A stretch of 64,000 nucleotides of DNA, taken from assembly GCF_042427615.1 (NCBI RefSeq), contig NZ_JBHMEZ010000013.1, positions 1 through 64,000 of the forward strand. Reading direction: 5' to 3'. Each line of letters starts with the position of its first letter. Position 1 is the first letter of the stretch. The notes under the pieces were generated by a model. It was not told the origin of the DNA. It did no database searches and saw only the letters and a program-made list of their open reading frames with translations. Position numbers and translations under genes: made by a program. Origin of the DNA: Formosa undariae (GTDB lineage: Bacteria; Bacteroidota; Bacteroidia; Flavobacteriales; Flavobacteriaceae). Positions 31,841 to 41,732 of the stretch are shown here, in pieces.

Positions 31841-34804
31841 TTATGCAGCAACTTCGTCTCCTCCTTTTAACTTTCTTTTCTTTTCAGAATTAGCTAAAGT
31901 ATCGTACATAATAGGTGTCGCTATAAATAATGAAGAGTATGTACCTACTACAACCCCAACTATTAATGCGAACATAAATCCACGGATAGAATCTCCACCG
32001 AAAGCGAAGATTGCTAATAACACAACTAATGTAGTTAACGATGTATTTAACGTTCTACTAAGTGTACTACTTAAAGACGTGTTTACAACTTTATTTAAGC
32101 TCCATTCTGTGTGGATTCCGAAAAACTCACGAACTCTATCGAATACAACCACGGTATCATTCAGCGAGTAACCAATTACGGTTAAGATTGCTGCGATAAA
32201 CGCTTGGTCGATTTCCATGTTAAATGGCATGAATTTGTATGTTAAAGAGAATACACCCAATACAATAATAACATCGTGGAATACTGCAGCTACAGCTCCT
32301 AATGAATATTGCCATTTCTTGAAACGGAATAAGATGTATAAGAATACTACAATTAGAGATCCTAATACAGCCCAGAAAGATTCTTTCTTAATATCATCGG
32401 CAATTGTTGGACTTACTTTGTAAGATTTCATTAATCCTACCGTTTTGTGCTCGTTATCGCTAATAAAGTCTTCGTAAGAAATACCTGTTAAATGTGGCTC
32501 TAAAGCTGTATATAAGCTTTTTCTGATTTCCTCATCAACCTCAGCACTTGTTTCGTCTACTTTAAATTTCGTTGTAATCTTAACTTGGTTAGCACTACCA
32601 AAAGTTTTAGCATCTGCACTACCAAAAGCTTCGTCCAAAGTAGGAACTAATTCTGAAGGACTAACATTTTCGTTAAAACGTACTTGGAAATTTCTTCCTC
32701 CAACAAAATCTACACCTTGATCTAATCCGTTTGTAAATAAAGAACCTAAACTAACGACTAATAAAACACCTGAAACGATATAAGCAATTTTACGTTTTTG
32801 TAAGAATTCTATATTAATGTTTCTGAATAAGTTTTTAGTAATTCCTGTTGAGAAATCTAATTTACCACCACGGTTTATGTACCAGTCAATTAATAATCTA
32901 GTAATAAAGATCGCTGTGAATAATGACGTTACAATACCAATTAATAATGTAGTTGCAAATCCTTTAATTGGACCTGTACCAAATATAAATAAGATTAAAG
33001 CTGTTAACCCTGTAGTAATGTTTGCATCTAAAATTGAAGATAATGCATTACTGAATCCGTCTTGAACTGCTTCTCTCTGACCTTTACCATTCGATATCTC
33101 TTCTCGAATACGTTCGAAAATTAACACGTTCGCATCTACCGACATACCAATAGTTAATACAATACCGGCAATACCAGGTAAAGTTAATACAGCTCCTAAT
33201 CCAGATAATACACCAAAGATTAATAAGATGTTTAATGCCATTGCAATATCTGCAAATAATCCTGCTTTACCGTAGTAAAAGAACATCCAAACTAATACTA
33301 ATGCTAACGCGATAACGAAAGAAATCTCTCCACTATCAATCGCTTCTTGACCTAAAGATGGTCCAACAACTTCACTCTGAATAATATCTGCAGAAGCAGG
33401 TAATTTACCAGCACGTAAAACGTTTGCTAAATCGACAGCTTCATTTAATGAGAATTGTCCAGAAATTTCTGAATTTCCTCCAGCAATTGGTCCAGTAGTT
33501 ACACCCGGTGCAGAATACACGACGTTATCTAAAACGATAGCAATCTGACTTTGTTGAGAATATGCTTTTCCAGTTAATTCTTCCCAAATCTTAGCTCCTT
33601 TTGCATTCATTTGCATAGACACAGCAGGCTTACCTAATTGGTCGTATTGTTGTGTTGCGTTAGTAACAACTGCTCCACTCATAGGTGGTACATTTTCTCT
33701 GTTACCAATTAAGGCATATAAACCTACAGCATCACTACCTTTTTCAGGCATACCGAAAGCAAATTTAACGTAACGTTGCTCCGCTGGAAGTAAAGCTCTA
33801 ATATCTGCTCTGTTTAAGTAATCTAAAACAGTTTGTTTGTCATCAATATCGAATTGAGCTACAATTGGCCCACCTTGGTATCCTTGTCCGATTATTAAAT
33901 CTAATAACGGGTTTGCAGAAACACTAGTAGAATCTGTTACCGCTTCACCTAATAAATCATCAATCTGAGAATCACTTTCTGAAGCTTCAGCAACTACATC
34001 ATCTGTAGTTGAAGTTTTAGCATCTGCTTCTTCTTTAAGCACATTGTTTGCTTGAATAATAAAAGGAATTAAAGATTCTCCTTTATAAACATCCCAAAAT
34101 TCTAATTGTGCTGTACTTTGTAATAATTTTTTAGCACGCTCTACATCCTTAACACCTGGTAATTCAACCAAGATACGTCCAGATTCACCTAAACGTTGGA
34201 TGTTTGGAGATGTAACTCCAAATTCGTCAATACGCTTACGTAATACTTCGAAAGCAGATGTAATAGATTCATCAATTTTTCTATCGATAACAGGCTTCAC
34301 TTGGTCGTCTGTCATATCGAAAGTAATTTCATCACTTAATGCTCTGTTTGCAAAAATGTCTGGAGATGCTAATTTAGTGTCTCCTTTAATTTTGTCGAAC
34401 GCGATGTAGAAATCTTCTAAATATGTATTCTGACTGTTTTTTTGAAGTTCTGAAGCATCATCTAATGCTTTATTAAAAGCTGGCTCGCTAGTATGATTAG
34501 CTAAACCTTTTAAGATATCTTTTACAGATACCTGAAGAATAACGTTTATTCCTCCTTTAAGGTCAAGTCCAAGATTCATTGCCTTGTCTTTTACCTCGTC
34601 GTAAGTGTAATCTGCAACACCTAAGTTGAACACTTTTTCTGTTGATAATGAATCCAAATATCTAGCCTCTTTTACGGAGTCTCCATTTGAATACGCTTTT
34701 GCCGCGTCGTCGATACTGTTTGCTTTAAACGTGAACGATAATTGGTAAATACTCACCAAACCGAACAAGACTGCAAACAACTTTACTAATCCTTTATTCT
34801 GCAT
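31841..34804 (-). CDS. secDF: fused SecD-SecF protein translocase subunit
   Basis: A 987-aa inner-membrane RND-type protein that uses the proton gradient to pull secreted proteins out of the SecYEG channel. SecD half: TM1, DLGLDLKGGINVIL, the P1 ferredoxin-like region (about 185-250, RKRIDEFGVTSPNIQRLGESGRILVELPGV), then the TM bundle with AGIVLTIGMSVDANVLIFERIREE. SecF half starts near 665: LDQGVDFVGGRNFQVRF and VIGYSLNDTVVVFDRVRE. Fusion of SecD and SecF is usual in this phylum. A Glu/Ser-rich insert near residue 270 (DDVVAEASESDSQIDDLLGEA) is a family-variable loop. Confidence 0.95.
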   Translation of the reverse strand: MQNKGLVKLFAVLFGLVSIYQLSFTFKANSIDDAAKAYSNGDSVKEARYLDSLSTEKVFNLGVADYTYDEVKDKAMNLGLDLKGGINVILQVSVKDILKGLANHTSEPAFNKALDDASELQKNSQNTYLEDFYIAFDKIKGDTKLASPDIFANRALSDEITFDMTDDQVKPVIDRKIDESITSAFEVLRKRIDEFGVTSPNIQRLGESGRILVELPGVKDVERAKKLLQSTAQLEFWDVYKGESLIPFIIQANNVLKEEADAKTSTTDDVVAEASESDSQIDDLLGEAVTDSTSVSANPLLDLIIGQGYQGGPIVAQFDIDDKQTVLDYLNRADIRALLPAEQRYVKFAFGMPEKGSDAVGLYALIGNRENVPPMSGAVVTNATQQYDQLGKPAVSMQMNAKGAKIWEELTGKAYSQQSQIAIVLDNVVYSAPGVTTGPIAGGNSEISGQFSLNEAVDLANVLRAGKLPASADIIQSEVVGPSLGQEAIDSGEISFVIALALVLVWMFFYYGKAGLFADIAMALNILLIFGVLSGLGAVLTLPGIAGIVLTIGMSVDANVLIFERIREEISNGKGQREAVQDGFSNALSSILDANITTGLTALILFIFGTGPIKGFATTLLIGIVTSLFTAIFITRLLIDWYINRGGKLDFSTGITKNLFRNINIEFLQKRKIAYIVSGVLLVVSLGSLFTNGLDQGVDFVGGRNFQVRFNENVSPSELVPTLDEAFGSADAKTFGSANQVKITTKFKVDETSAEVDEEIRKSLYTALEPHLTGISYEDFISDNEHKTVGLMKSYKVSPTIADDIKKESFWAVLGSLIVVFLYILFRFKKWQYSLGAVAAVFHDVIIVLGVFSLTYKFMPFNMEIDQAFIAAILTVIGYSLNDTVVVFDRVREFFGIHTEWSLNKVVNTSLSSTLSRTLNTSLTTLVVLLAIFAFGGDSIRGFMFALIVGVVVGTYSSLFIATPIMYDTLANSEKKRKLKGGDEVAA

Positions 34805-35034
34805 TATTTAATTATTTATTAATAATATTATGACATGTAAGCTGTACTTAAGACGGCTTAACATGTAGTTTTTAGATATATAAGTGAAGGATAATTGTAG
34901 ACCGATTTGTCTAACTATCTTTTTAGGAGTGATGACTTGATTGCTCCGCCACACCGTTAATTTTTGGAGGAAGTTAAATACATCATAAACACTTACCTAT
35001 GATGACATTCTGAATTAAGAAACATTGAACCTCC

Positions 35035-35652
35035 TTAAACTATAGGTCCTGCCCTAACTTCGGGTATTTTCTTAGCATTATTATCTATTGCAAGCGCAAT
35101 ATTTTTGTAAAACTTATATGCTACTTTTATTGAAGAGAACTCAATAACATCCGTAGTAGATGTAGTAGATGGATAATCGTTTGAATTATTAAAATGATGA
35201 CTGCTCGCTTTTAACTCTACAGCAACTTTACCTGAATGTTCGAAAGCAAAATCGTGTCCGTCATGGATTTCAAAAACATTAAAATTATAAGTAGTACGAG
35301 TTCCGTCATCTTCTGAAGGAAATTGATTAGGCTTTGCAGTAGAATTATCGAATGCTAAAAATTCGTCTTCAGACAATATGTTTTTTATACGATCTACATC
35401 CGAATCACTATAGTAAGTAATATTTAAAACACCTTTTTCACCTGCGCTAACCTGAATGTTTTCGGCACCAATGCGTTCCAGTTGTTTGGTAATGGTAGAA
35501 ATGGCTTTCTCGGCATTTTCTTGCGCAGATTCATAACCAGAAAGTTGCAGAACAATTTCCTGATTAGGCACAGCATTTGGTTGTTGATTAGCAACACCAA
35601 AAAAGAAGGCAACGATTACCGTTAAAGTACTAATGTACCATTTCAAATCCAT
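35035..35652 (-). CDS. membrane-anchored protein with SecD P1-like domain
   Basis: A 205-aa protein with one N-terminal hydrophobic segment (about 5-22) and a soluble body. Residues about 51-101 (STITKQLERIGAENIQVSAGEKG.. to FLAFD) align by eye with the P1 region of the neighbouring SecDF (EVLRKRIDEFG.. to LEFWD), including the helix, the strand GVLNITY / GRILVEL, the DVDRIKNIL / DVERAKKLL helix and the closing strand. The rest has no family that I recognise. The gene is 230 bp upstream of secDF on the same strand. The start at 35652 (MDLKWY) is preferred; the frame also opens 27 bp earlier. Confidence 0.6.
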   Translation of the reverse strand: MDLKWYISTLTVIVAFFFGVANQQPNAVPNQEIVLQLSGYESAQENAEKAISTITKQLERIGAENIQVSAGEKGVLNITYYSDSDVDRIKNILSEDEFLAFDNSTAKPNQFPSEDDGTRTTYNFNVFEIHDGHDFAFEHSGKVAVELKASSHHFNNSNDYPSTTSTTDVIEFSSIKVAYKFYKNIALAIDNNAKKIPEVRAGPIV

Positions 35653-35889
35653 GCGCCAAATATAGGAAAAATTTAACACTACATTCTATGCTTCATGATA
35701 TTTATCCGAAGCAACTTAAACGACTACGTATTAAATAGATAACACTTTAAAAATACCGAGAACCATGTAAAAACATAAACTTTTTTATCTCGATTTGTTA
35801 ATTTAATACGTAATCTTCAACTCTAAAAGCCATGCGAATTAAATTCTTCCTAAAACCAACAGATTTACGACTATAAATTACAGATTAAA

Positions 35890-36705
35890 TTACTTAATAG
35901 GAATAGATAATAGCGGAATATTTAAACCAGAAGCCATCACTCTTGTTTTGCTTTTATGTACTAAAGATTCCCAAAAACCATAAGCTTTAGGCATCATAAC
36001 CAATAGTTCTGAATTAGATTTTTTGATTTCCTTTTCTATTTCCTCAATAACAGTATCCGATTCTATATTCTTATATAGGTACGTAACCTTTTCTAATTGA
36101 GCATCTATATTACTAATCGTATTGGTATTCAATTTTAATTCGTCGATCATTTTATCTACATAAAATACAGTGACATCCGATTTTAAATTATTTGATAAGA
36201 CTCTAAGTTTTGCTAACGTTTTTAAAGGCACAGCTTGCATCAAGTCGCAAGAAAATAGTATTTTCTTCATCCCTTTAAATTCCGCATGTATTGGCACGGC
36301 TAATACAGGAAATTTTTTCATACTTATTAATGTGGTCGTCGGATTCCCTAATAAATTTTGTTCTAAAGATTTATCAGACATCCCTATAATCAAAAGTGAT
36401 GCATCTAACTCGTCCATAAGATTATCTATCTTAAACTCTAATTGCGCATAGATGCATTCATAATCGACAGAAATCTTATATTTAGATTCTAAAGACGATG
36501 CTTTTTCTTTTAATTTATTTCGATTATTTTCTATTAATTCATCTATATACGTTGCCGGAAACCTTGTATTTGAGGCATGAAGAGGAATTTGGAATGCATT
36601 AAAAAGCAGGAGTTTTACATTAAAATGTGCTGCTATTGCGGCCGCATAATCAACTGCATTATTTGCTAATTTTGAAAAGTTTGTTGCTACTATAATTGGT
36701 CCCAT
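35890..36705 (-). CDS. tandem universal stress protein (two Usp domains)
   Basis: A 271-aa cytosolic protein with two Usp domains (about 1-140 and 145-271). Domain 1 opens with PIIVATNFSKLANNAVDYAAAIA, and domain 2 with KKILFSCDLMQAVPLKTLAKLRVL. A degenerate nucleotide-loop (LIIGMSDKSLEQNLLGNPTTTLI) ends the first domain; the second ends VMMPKAYGFWESLVHKSKTRVMAS. The family helps survival in starvation and other stress; the exact role is unknown. It is a single-gene unit. Confidence 0.88.
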   Translation of the reverse strand: MGPIIVATNFSKLANNAVDYAAAIAAHFNVKLLLFNAFQIPLHASNTRFPATYIDELIENNRNKLKEKASSLESKYKISVDYECIYAQLEFKIDNLMDELDASLLIIGMSDKSLEQNLLGNPTTTLISMKKFPVLAVPIHAEFKGMKKILFSCDLMQAVPLKTLAKLRVLSNNLKSDVTVFYVDKMIDELKLNTNTISNIDAQLEKVTYLYKNIESDTVIEEIEKEIKKSNSELLVMMPKAYGFWESLVHKSKTRVMASGLNIPLLSIPIK

Positions 36706-36904
36706 AACTTGATAGATTTTACTCCCACTAAGTTACCTAATTAATCAATTTTCAGCAAGGAAATAAGCCCCATATTTTCTTTTAAAGAAGGAAACCAATC
36801 CCGGCAAAACACCATTCTAAATACAGAAAATACAACGCTCTATTTTGTAAATAGTTAAGGCATTAAAACCAAGATCATGGTATACAAAAATGGACCAAAA
36901 ACAA

Positions 36905-36934
36905 AAAAGACTGCCTTTACAGACAGTCTTTAGT
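36905..36934 (-). terminator. intrinsic terminator after mdh
   Basis: AAAGACTG and CAGTCTTT form an 8-bp stem extended inward by CT/AG past a mismatch, with an A-run on the plus strand giving a T-run for the minus-strand transcript. Confidence 0.75.
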
Positions 36935-36954
36935 ATTATATATTTAGAAAAAAA

Positions 36955-37881
36955 TTAGATTTCTAACAATCCGTTTGTTTTTCTTACACCTTCAGCACTT
37001 GCAGCCAAATGCGCTTTTTCTTCATCGTTAAGTGTAATATCTACTATTTTCTCGATACCATCTTTACCTAAAACAACTGGTACACCTAAACAAATATCAG
37101 TTAAACCGTATTCTCCATCTAATAATGTAGAACAAGGGAAAATCTTTTTAGTATCGCAAGCAATAGCTTGTACCATTCCTGACACAGCTGCACCTGGAGC
37201 GTACCAAGCAGAAGTTCCTAATAATTTAGTTAATGTAGCTCCACCAACTTTAGTATCTTCTTTAACTTGATTTAAACGTTCTTCAGATAAAAATTCTGAA
37301 ACTGGCACACTATTTCTAGTTGCTAAACGTGTTAATGGAAACATTCCAGTATCACTATGTCCACCAATTACCATACCGTCTACATCACTAATAGGCGCTC
37401 CTAAAGCCTCTGCTAATCTGTATTTAAAACGTGCAGAATCTAAGGCTCCACCCATTCCGATAATTCTATTTTTTGGCAAACCTGTAGCTTTATGAGCTAA
37501 ATATGTCATAGTATCCATTGGGTTACTTACAACAATAAGAATCATATTTGGAGAATGCTCAAGTAAACTTGTAGATACATTCTTAACAATACCAGCGTTA
37601 ATACCGATAAGTTCTTCTCTTGTCATTCCTGGTTTTCTAGGAATTCCACTTGTAATCACACAAACATCACTACCTGCAGTTTGGCTATAGTCGCCAGTTA
37701 CACCTGTAATTTTTGTATCGAATCCGTTTAAAGAAGCTGTTTGCATTAAATCCATTGCTTTACCTTCTGCAAAACCTTCTTTAATGTCTAACAAAACAAC
37801 TTCTGAAGCGAAGTTTTTAATAGCGATATATTCTGCACAACTTGCACCTACTGCTCCTGCTCCAACTACTGTTACTTTCAT
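36955..37881 (-). CDS. mdh: malate dehydrogenase
   Basis: NAD-dependent TCA-cycle enzyme oxidising malate to oxaloacetate. The 308-aa LDH-like type has GAGAVGASCAEYIA at 7-20, Asp in VVLLDIKEG for NAD selectivity, the catalytic loop GIPRKPGMTREEL, the NPMDTMTYLA region, Arg in ARFKYRLAE and catalytic His in VIGGHSDTGMFPL. Usual length. It is a single gene between the Usp and gyrB units. Confidence 0.95.
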   Translation of the reverse strand: MKVTVVGAGAVGASCAEYIAIKNFASEVVLLDIKEGFAEGKAMDLMQTASLNGFDTKITGVTGDYSQTAGSDVCVITSGIPRKPGMTREELIGINAGIVKNVSTSLLEHSPNMILIVVSNPMDTMTYLAHKATGLPKNRIIGMGGALDSARFKYRLAEALGAPISDVDGMVIGGHSDTGMFPLTRLATRNSVPVSEFLSEERLNQVKEDTKVGGATLTKLLGTSAWYAPGAAVSGMVQAIACDTKKIFPCSTLLDGEYGLTDICLGVPVVLGKDGIEKIVDITLNDEEKAHLAASAEGVRKTNGLLEI

Positions 37882-38054
37882 TATAATATATTTTTAGATT
37901 GAGATTATTTTTATGTACGTAAAATTAACGATTTTAATGCAATTCACACAAATTACAATGCGAATTATCATAACATTATAAATTAAACTTACCTACTTTT
38001 AAATTTATTGTATTTTGATACATTCAATATTTTTCAATACTGGTTATATCCTAT

Positions 38055-38090
38055 AAAAAAGCACCTAAAAATAAATTTCAAGGTGCTTTT
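38055..38090 (-). terminator. intrinsic terminator after gyrB
   Basis: AAAAAAGCACCT and AGGTGCTTTT form the stem around a 14-base AT-rich loop; the A-run gives the T-run for gyrB. Confidence 0.85.
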
Positions 38091-38099
38091 AGTTATTAG

Positions 38100-40046
38100 T
38101 TATGCATCAATTTTAGCGTATACTGCATTCTTTTCGATAAACTCACGACGAGGTGGTACCTCATCTCCCATTAACATAGAGAAAATACGATCGGCTTCTC
38201 CACCGTTATCAATATTTACTTGTCTTAATGTTCTGAAACTAGGATTCATTGTTGTATCCCAAAGTTGCTCGGCATTCATTTCTCCAAGACCTTTGTAACG
38301 TTGAATCGCTGCACCTCCAAATTGTTCTACCAGACTATCACGTGCAGCATCACTCCAAGCATATTCTTTTTTAGCTCCTTTTTTAACTAAATATAAAGGT
38401 GGCGTTGCAATGTAAATATGTCCGTTTTCAATAAGCTCTTTCATGTATCTGAAGAAGAACGTTAAGATTAAAGTTGCAATGTGACTACCATCGATATCGG
38501 CATCACACATAATCACTACTTTATGATAACGTAATTTTGAAAGGTTAAGCGCTTTACTATCTTCTTCGGTACCAATGGTAACACCTAAAGCTGTAAATAT
38601 ATTTTTGATCTCTTCGTTTTCGAAAACTTTGTGTTTCATAGCCTTCTCTACGTTAAGAATTTTACCACGTAAAGGTAAGATGGCTTGAAATGCACGGTCA
38701 CGACCTTGTTTAGCCGTACCACCTGCCGAATCTCCCTCGACAAGGAATACTTCACACTTAGCAGGATCTTGCTCAGAACAGTCACTCAATTTCCCAGGTA
38801 AACCACCAATACTCATTACGGTTTTACGCTGAACCATTTCACGAGCTTTTTGAGCTGCGTGTCGTGCTTGTGCTGCAAGAATCACTTTTTGAACGATGGT
38901 TTTAGCATCTTCAGGGTGTTCCTCTAAGTAATCGGTTAACATTTCTGAAACAGCTTGACTTACTGAAGCAGAAACTTCTCTGTTACCTAATTTTGTTTTT
39001 GTTTGTCCTTCGAATTGCGGTTCTTGAACTTTTACCGAAATAATTGCTGTTAAACCTTCACGGAAATCATCTCCAGAAATTTCGAACTTCAATTTATCTG
39101 TTAATCCAGAACTATCTGCATATTTCTTTAACGTATGTGTTAAACCACGTCTAAAACCTGAAAGGTGAGTTCCCCCTTCATGCGTATTAATATTGTTTAC
39201 ATAAGAATGTAAATTCTCTGCATACGATGTATTATAAATCATCGCAACCTCAACAGGGATATCATTTTTTTCACCTTCGAAAGCAATAACTTCTGTAATG
39301 ATTGGTTCACGGTTTGCATCTAAGAACTTTACAAATTCTTTTAAACCTTCATCAGAATGAAATGTTTCACCTTCAAATTCACCATCCTCTTTTACGAAAC
39401 GTTTATCAATTAAATGAATTGTAATACCTTTATTTAAATAGGCTAATTCACGTAATCTACTTGCTAAAGTATCATAACTATACTCTAATGTTTGTTTAAA
39501 AATTGTTGAATCTGGTTTAAAAGTTACAACTGTACCTCTTTTATCAGTATCACCAACTTTCTTTACAGGATATATTGCTTTTCCTCTTTCATATTCTTGC
39601 TCCCAAATTTCGCCTTTTCTATAAACAGTGGCTTTTAAGTGCTCCGACAATGCGTTAACACAACTTACACCAACACCGTGAAGACCTCCAGAAACCTTGT
39701 AAGAATCTTTATCGAATTTACCACCTGCACCAATTTTAGTCATTACAACTTCAAGAGCAGATACACCTTCTTTTTTATGTAAATCTACAGGAATCCCACG
39801 ACCGTCATCTTCAGTAGTAATCGAATTATCTTCATTTATAGTAACACTAATCTTGTTACAATGACCAGCTAAAGCTTCATCTATAGAGTTATCTACAACT
39901 TCATAAACTAAATGGTGCAAACCTCGTACACCAACATCTCCAATGTACATGGAAGGACGCATACGCACATGTTCCATTCCCTCAAGGGCCTGGATACTAT
40001 CTGCAGAATAATTATCCTTATTAAATTCTTCTCTTTTCTCGCTCAT
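38100..40046 (-). CDS. gyrB: DNA gyrase subunit B
   Basis: ATPase subunit of the enzyme that introduces negative supercoils. The 648-aa protein shows the GHKL ATP site (EVVDNSIDEALAG, DDGRGIPVDLH, GGLHGVGVSCVNALS), the transducer region (QTKTKLGN), and the TOPRIM domain with EGDSAGGTAKQGRD, DADIDGSHI and the C-terminal IQRYKGLGEMNAEQLWDTTM. Length is standard for the phylum. Its leader contains an unusual terminator-shaped hairpin (40086-40110). Confidence 0.97.
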   Translation of the reverse strand: MSEKREEFNKDNYSADSIQALEGMEHVRMRPSMYIGDVGVRGLHHLVYEVVDNSIDEALAGHCNKISVTINEDNSITTEDDGRGIPVDLHKKEGVSALEVVMTKIGAGGKFDKDSYKVSGGLHGVGVSCVNALSEHLKATVYRKGEIWEQEYERGKAIYPVKKVGDTDKRGTVVTFKPDSTIFKQTLEYSYDTLASRLRELAYLNKGITIHLIDKRFVKEDGEFEGETFHSDEGLKEFVKFLDANREPIITEVIAFEGEKNDIPVEVAMIYNTSYAENLHSYVNNINTHEGGTHLSGFRRGLTHTLKKYADSSGLTDKLKFEISGDDFREGLTAIISVKVQEPQFEGQTKTKLGNREVSASVSQAVSEMLTDYLEEHPEDAKTIVQKVILAAQARHAAQKAREMVQRKTVMSIGGLPGKLSDCSEQDPAKCEVFLVEGDSAGGTAKQGRDRAFQAILPLRGKILNVEKAMKHKVFENEEIKNIFTALGVTIGTEEDSKALNLSKLRYHKVVIMCDADIDGSHIATLILTFFFRYMKELIENGHIYIATPPLYLVKKGAKKEYAWSDAARDSLVEQFGGAAIQRYKGLGEMNAEQLWDTTMNPSFRTLRQVNIDNGGEADRIFSMLMGDEVPPRREFIEKNAVYAKIDA

Positions 40047-40080
40047 TATTTTGAATACGTTTTAATTCTATTTATGGCAT

Positions 40081-40110
40081 AAAAAAAAATGATGCAAAGC
40101 GCATCATTTT
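40081..40110 (-). terminator. terminator-shaped hairpin in the gyrB leader
   Basis: AAAATGATGC and GCATCATTTT form a perfect 10-bp stem with loop AAAGC; on the minus strand it is followed by a run of nine T. It lies 40 bp upstream of gyrB with no other gene on that strand for over 600 bp, and just downstream of a perfect -7 box at 40120-40127. It may be an attenuator, or a 5' stabilising hairpin. Confidence 0.7.
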
Positions 40111-40119
40111 CGATACAAA

Positions 40120-40127
40120 CAAATATA
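40120..40127 (-). promoter_or_regulatory. candidate gyrB -7 promoter box
   Basis: TATATTTG on the minus strand, a perfect TAnnTTTG. A start site near 40112 would put the leader hairpin at the very 5' end of the transcript. No -33 TTG was found. Confidence 0.5.
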
Positions 40128-40205
40128 CAAATTAATAAGCTGTTTTAAAAGCTTATTACGAATCTAGGCTTAAAATTATGAACATTTGTTAATTAGAAAA
40201 AACAC

Positions 40206-40234
40206 GCTTAAAACGGCTTAAAATACGCTTAAAC
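40206..40234 (-). promoter_or_regulatory. three phased GCTTAAA repeats upstream of gyrB
   Basis: GCTTAAA begins at 40206, 40216 and 40227 (spacing 10 and 11 bp), with a fourth copy at 40168. They lie about 80-110 bp upstream of the candidate gyrB promoter on its far side. Regular helical spacing suggests DNA curvature or cooperative protein binding; function is inference. Confidence 0.4.
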
Positions 40235-40743
40235 TAAATTACGCACTGTTTTAACACTATGTTAAAAATGTAAAAACACAAAAATCTCTGAGAATCGAGA
40301 TATTGAAGTCTTCAAAATATTAAATTATGTTCTATATAGACTAATAAAAAGGAGACTAAAGGTTATTTTATAATCGAATTCGAAACTTTTGAATGAATAC
40401 TAGAGCAGAGATAATAAAAAACAGATCTAATATGCAACAAGTCGCTATAGTTGCCAGAGATGGGCTCTAACATTGCTAATACAAATAAGGTGCAATTTCA
40501 ATTCTCTCATACCTTTAAAATGAGATTGTAGTTTTATGTTTCACTACACAAATTTATTTTCATCAAGAAAAATCAAGATGACTTCACAAAATCGTTAATC
40601 AATAACGAAATTAAACCCCTATTTAATTATTAATATCATATTATAATGTTGTTTTTTTCGAATTTGAAAACATTTAATTTTTTGTTAAGAAACATAATTT
40701 AAATATTACTTTATATTTACTTACTTATCAAATATAAAACAAT
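40235..40743. other. long AT-rich intergenic region between gyrB and the DUF1080 gene
   Basis: Divergent region of about 500 bp with no gene visible on either strand. TATATTTA near 40712-40719 is a one-mismatch -7 box about 25 bp before the DUF1080 gene start. Confidence 0.45.
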
Positions 40744-41679
40744 ATGAATACTATTAAAACAGTTGCTTTCCTATTTCTAATGGCTTTTAATTTAACACTA
40801 TTACAAGCTCAAGAAGGTCATTCTCTGGAAGGGAAATGGAATTTAACTATCGATCAGGAAGGAAACGAGTTACCATCTTGGCTAGAAATTAGACACTCAG
40901 GTTCTAAAGCATTAATTGGAAGATTTACCTACGCTATAGGTAGTGCTAGACCTATAGCCGAAATAGAAAAACATGGAGACATATTCTCTTTCGAGATTCC
41001 ACCACAATGGGAACCAGGTGCTTCTAACATGGTTTTTACAGGAAAAATGAAGGATGACCAACTTCAAGGAAAGATGATTTATGTGAATGGAAAAACGTAC
41101 TCTTGGACCGCTACAAGAGCACCAAAGCTAGCATATTACGACAATCCTAAAGAAGGAAAAACCATTAAACTTTTCAACGGGAAAAATTTAAATGGATGGG
41201 TAATCAAACCAGGAAATCAATGGGAAGTAGTCGATGGTATTTTAACTAGTCCAAAATCTGGTGTAAATTTAGTTTCTGAAGAGAAATTCAAAGATTTTAA
41301 ATTACATACAGAATTTCGTATTCCTGAAAAAAGCAACAGTGGTATTTATTTAAGAGGTCGCTACGAAGTACAAATTGCAGATAATATTGGGTTAGAACCT
41401 TCTTCTATATATTTTGGAGGAATCTATGGCTTATTAATTCCAAATGAAAACGCAGCAATGAAGGCTGGTGAATGGCAAAGCTTTGATATTACTTTAATTG
41501 GTAGACGCGTAACTATTGTTGCCAATGGAAAAACCATTATTTCTAATCAAAATATTGACGGTATGACGGGTGGTGCTTTAGACAACAATGAAGCAGAAGC
41601 TGGACCAGTTTTAATTCAAGGTGACCATGGTTCTGTAGAATTTAGAAAACTAGAAATTACGCCATTAAGCAAAAGTTAA
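40744..41679 (+). CDS. secreted DUF1080 (3-keto-disaccharide hydrolase-like) protein
   Basis: A 311-aa exported protein; signal peptide ends near LLQAQ (about 22). Residues about 28-115 form a small beta domain (GKWNLTIDQEG.. SWTATRAP) and about 130-308 form the DUF1080 concanavalin-like domain (IKLFNGKNLNGWV, WEVVDGILTS, FKDFKLHTEFRIPEKSNSGIYLRGRYEVQI, GEWQSFDITLIGRRVTIVANG). Some DUF1080 proteins hydrolyse 3-keto-glycosides. The extra N-terminal domain is found in part of the family. It is a single gene with its own terminator. Confidence 0.85.
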   Translation: MNTIKTVAFLFLMAFNLTLLQAQEGHSLEGKWNLTIDQEGNELPSWLEIRHSGSKALIGRFTYAIGSARPIAEIEKHGDIFSFEIPPQWEPGASNMVFTGKMKDDQLQGKMIYVNGKTYSWTATRAPKLAYYDNPKEGKTIKLFNGKNLNGWVIKPGNQWEVVDGILTSPKSGVNLVSEEKFKDFKLHTEFRIPEKSNSGIYLRGRYEVQIADNIGLEPSSIYFGGIYGLLIPNENAAMKAGEWQSFDITLIGRRVTIVANGKTIISNQNIDGMTGGALDNNEAEAGPVLIQGDHGSVEFRKLEITPLSKS

Positions 41680-41698
41680 TTACAATACATAAAGAGTA

Positions 41699-41732
41699 AA
41701 AAAAAGCCTTCAATACATGAAGGCTTTTTTTA
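41699..41732 (+). terminator. intrinsic terminator after the DUF1080 gene
   Basis: AAAAAAGCCTTCA-ATACA-TGAAGGCTTTTTTT, an 11-bp or longer perfect stem. Confidence 0.92.
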
